Shown piece by piece: positions 7,039-8,761 of a stretch of 8,761 nucleotides of DNA (position 1 is the stretch's first letter; each line of letters opens with the position of its first letter). The stretch comes from Limisoma sp963590405. Its GTDB lineage: Bacteria > Bacteroidota > Bacteroidia > Bacteroidales > Muribaculaceae. The notes under the pieces were generated by a model. It was not told the DNA's origin. It saw only the letters and a list, made by a program, of their open reading frames with translations, and ran no database searches. The position numbers and the translations under genes are program-made. The stretch lies in contig CAVAPE010000082.1 in assembly GCA_963590405.1 (NCBI GenBank), positions 1 through 8,761 of the forward strand. Reading direction: 5' to 3'.

Positions 7039-8706
7039 TTAACTTAATCCATCGATATGACCATCAACAATTCTAATATCCATAGCTTTCGGTCTTTTCG
7101 GTAGTCCTGGCATGCGAAGAATGTCGCCTGCTATTGCTACAATCATTTCTGCACCACTGTTAATTACAATGTCGTTGATTTCCAGTTCGAAGCCATCGGC
7201 AGCACCCATTCGCTTAGGGTCAGTAGAGAAAGAATATTGCGTTTTAGCAATGCACACAGGGAAATGCCCCATGCCAATGCGCTCAATAGTCTTAATCATA
7301 CGGCGGGCAGATGCATTAAACGTTATTTTCGATGCACCATAGATATTCTTGGCGACCTTAGTGATCTTGTCTTCCACACTGTCGTTGTCGTCATAAGTCA
7401 ATTTGAGAGGTGCGGAAGGGTTGTTCTCAATGGTGTCTACCACAAGTTGTGCTAAATCTGTTGCGCCAGCACCACCTTCAACAAACGCATTGTTTATAGC
7501 GAAGCCAACGCCCAACTCCTTGCAGTGGCTTTCGATGGCAGATACCTCGGCATCGGTATCACTCGCATAGCGATTGATGGCGATGATAACTGTTTGTCCG
7601 AATTTTTGGATGTTGCGCAAGTGTTTGTCCATATTTTCGAAGCCACGTTTGAGAGCATCAACATCTTCTTCGGTAATATTCTCGTAAGCCATGCCGCCTT
7701 GAATTTTCAGACCCTGCACGGTGGCAACAAGAATTGTCAATTTCGGTTGGAGATTCGCCTTGCGGCATTTGATGTCGTAGAATTTTTCGGCACCCAAGTC
7801 TGCGCTGAAACCAGCCTCTGTGATAACATATTCGCTGTGCGACATCGCCATTTTAGTTGCGACGATAGAGTTACATCCATGTGCAATGTTGGCGAATGGA
7901 CCGCCATGGATAAAGGCAGGAGTGTGCTCAATGGTCTGCACTAAGTTTGGCTTGATTGCCGCTTTGAGCAGCACTGTAATGGCGGGAGCGACGCCCATAT
8001 CGTTGACGGTAAATGGTTTGTCGTCGTATGTGAAACCGAGCAAAATATTGCCCACTCGGCGTTCGAGGTCATTAAGGTCTTTAGCAAGGCACACGATCGC
8101 CATCAATTCAGATGCAGCAGTGATGTCGAAGCCCGTTTGACGAGTGACACCATTGGTGCGTGGTCCGAGACCAATCACGATGTCGCGAAGAGCGCGGTCG
8201 TTAACGTCAAGCACTCGTTTCCAAAGCACAGTTTTCAATGCAAAACCCTCTGCCTCGTGTTGGTAGAGGTAGTTGTCAAGCAGTGCAGCAATCATGTTGT
8301 GCGCTGACGTGATGGCATGGAAATCGCCCGTGAAATGCAAGTTGATTTTTTCCATAGGCACAACCTGTGCGTATCCGCCTCCTGCTGCACCACCTTTAAG
8401 ACCAAAGCAAGGTCCCAGAGATGGCTCTCGCAGAGCGACTGATGCATCTTTGCCAATGCGGTTAAGACCCAAAGCCAGTCCAACCGAAACAGTAGTCTTG
8501 CCAATCCCGGCTTTCGTAGCTGTTATAGCTGTGACAAGAATCAACTTGCTTTTTTTAACTTTCTCTTCATCTATGAGTGATATTGGCAGTTTGGCGATGT
8601 ATTTGCCATAGTGATCTAAATCATCGGGATTAATACCGGCTTTCGCCGCTACTTTTTCGATGCGTTCCATCGCCACGCTACGGGCTATTTCTATATCTGA
8701 TTTCAT
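7039..8706 (-). CDS. fhs: Formate--tetrahydrofolate ligase (10-formyl-THF synthetase)
   Basis: This enzyme joins formate to tetrahydrofolate with ATP to make 10-formyl-THF, feeding purine, formyl-Met-tRNA and one-carbon metabolism in the cytoplasm; it works as a tetramer in the family. From ATG 8706 the product has 555 residues, the usual length. Motifs seen are the ATP-binding loop TATKAGIGKTT (62-72), the signature REPSLGPCFGLKGGAAGGG (93-111), HFTGDFHAIT (124-133), HTPAFIHGGPFANIAHGCNS (261-280), VATVQGLKIQGG (327-338) and PGLPKRP (533-539). The frame stays open upstream to the window edge, but the extra 18 residues (FCSSRSLCYLCIQKKIF) are unlike the family and overlap the promoter, so the start at 8706 is firm. 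No folD or fchA neighbour is visible. Its 3' end faces miaA across 19 bp. Confidence 0.98.
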   Translation of the reverse strand: MKSDIEIARSVAMERIEKVAAKAGINPDDLDHYGKYIAKLPISLIDEEKVKKSKLILVTAITATKAGIGKTTVSVGLALGLNRIGKDASVALREPSLGPCFGLKGGAAGGGYAQVVPMEKINLHFTGDFHAITSAHNMIAALLDNYLYQHEAEGFALKTVLWKRVLDVNDRALRDIVIGLGPRTNGVTRQTGFDITAASELMAIVCLAKDLNDLERRVGNILLGFTYDDKPFTVNDMGVAPAITVLLKAAIKPNLVQTIEHTPAFIHGGPFANIAHGCNSIVATKMAMSHSEYVITEAGFSADLGAEKFYDIKCRKANLQPKLTILVATVQGLKIQGGMAYENITEEDVDALKRGFENMDKHLRNIQKFGQTVIIAINRYASDTDAEVSAIESHCKELGVGFAINNAFVEGGAGATDLAQLVVDTIENNPSAPLKLTYDDNDSVEDKITKVAKNIYGASKITFNASARRMIKTIERIGMGHFPVCIAKTQYSFSTDPKRMGAADGFELEINDIVINSGAEMIVAIAGDILRMPGLPKRPKAMDIRIVDGHIDGLS

Positions 8707-8725
8707 AAAAATTTTCTTTTGTATG

Positions 8726-8756
8726 CAAAGATAGCATAAGCTGCGAGAAGAGCAAA
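8726..8756 (-). promoter_or_regulatory. Bacteroidota-type promoter for fhs
   Basis: Read on the minus strand, TTTG (8756-8753) is followed after exactly 19 bp by TATCTTTG (8733-8726), a full match to the Bacteroidota sigma-ABfr consensus TTTG-N19-TAnnTTTG. Transcription should start near 8719, leaving a short A-rich leader of about 12-14 nt with no Shine-Dalgarno before ATG 8706. Confidence 0.85.
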
Positions 8757-8761
8757 ACAAA

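Noticed and set aside
7525..7944. 139-codon plus-strand open frame opposite fhs
   Set aside because: Shadow of the formate-THF ligase frame, with no independent start signal or motif.
8707..8760. An 18-residue N-terminal extension of Fhs
   Set aside because: It overlaps a near-perfect promoter, is Cys-rich and unlike the family, and ATG 8706 gives the usual 555 residues.

Overview
The window looks like ordinary chromosome from an anaerobic Bacteroidota member, most likely Bacteroidales. Three things point there: the close Bacteroidales style of RarA, MiaA, Fhs and the DPP IV-type peptidase; promoters of the Bacteroidota form (TTTG, 19 bp, TAnnTTTG) rather than -35/-10; and A-rich leaders without clear Shine-Dalgarno sequences. 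A family- or genus-level call is not possible by eye. No mobile element, tRNA, rRNA or CRISPR array was seen.

Layout. 1-2489 (minus): rarA followed 21 bp later by fprA, which runs off the left edge almost complete. 2490-2640: a divergent intergenic region with a Bacteroidota -7 box for the plus-strand unit and an imperfect inverted repeat. 2641-7019 (plus): a tight three-gene unit of a secreted S9 dipeptidyl peptidase IV, an unrecognised six-helix membrane protein with a possible degenerate Nudix-like cytoplasmic domain, and miaA; the gaps are 3 bp and 2 bp. 7039-8706 (minus): fhs, convergent with miaA across only 19 bp, with a textbook Bacteroidota promoter at 8726-8756. No stretch over 300 bases lacks a gene.

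How the genes fit together. They are mostly housekeeping or lifestyle genes rather than one pathway: replication-fork maintenance (RarA), O2/NO detoxification (FprA), periplasmic peptide breakdown (DPP IV), tRNA A37 prenylation (MiaA) and one-carbon metabolism (Fhs). The least explained item is the membrane protein at 4822-6108, which starts at a non-ATG codon directly after the peptidase stop. miaA contains a run of 10 Ns at 6225-6234 that is probably a placeholder and appears one codon shorter than the missing sequence. I found no convincing evidence of a new multi-gene system.
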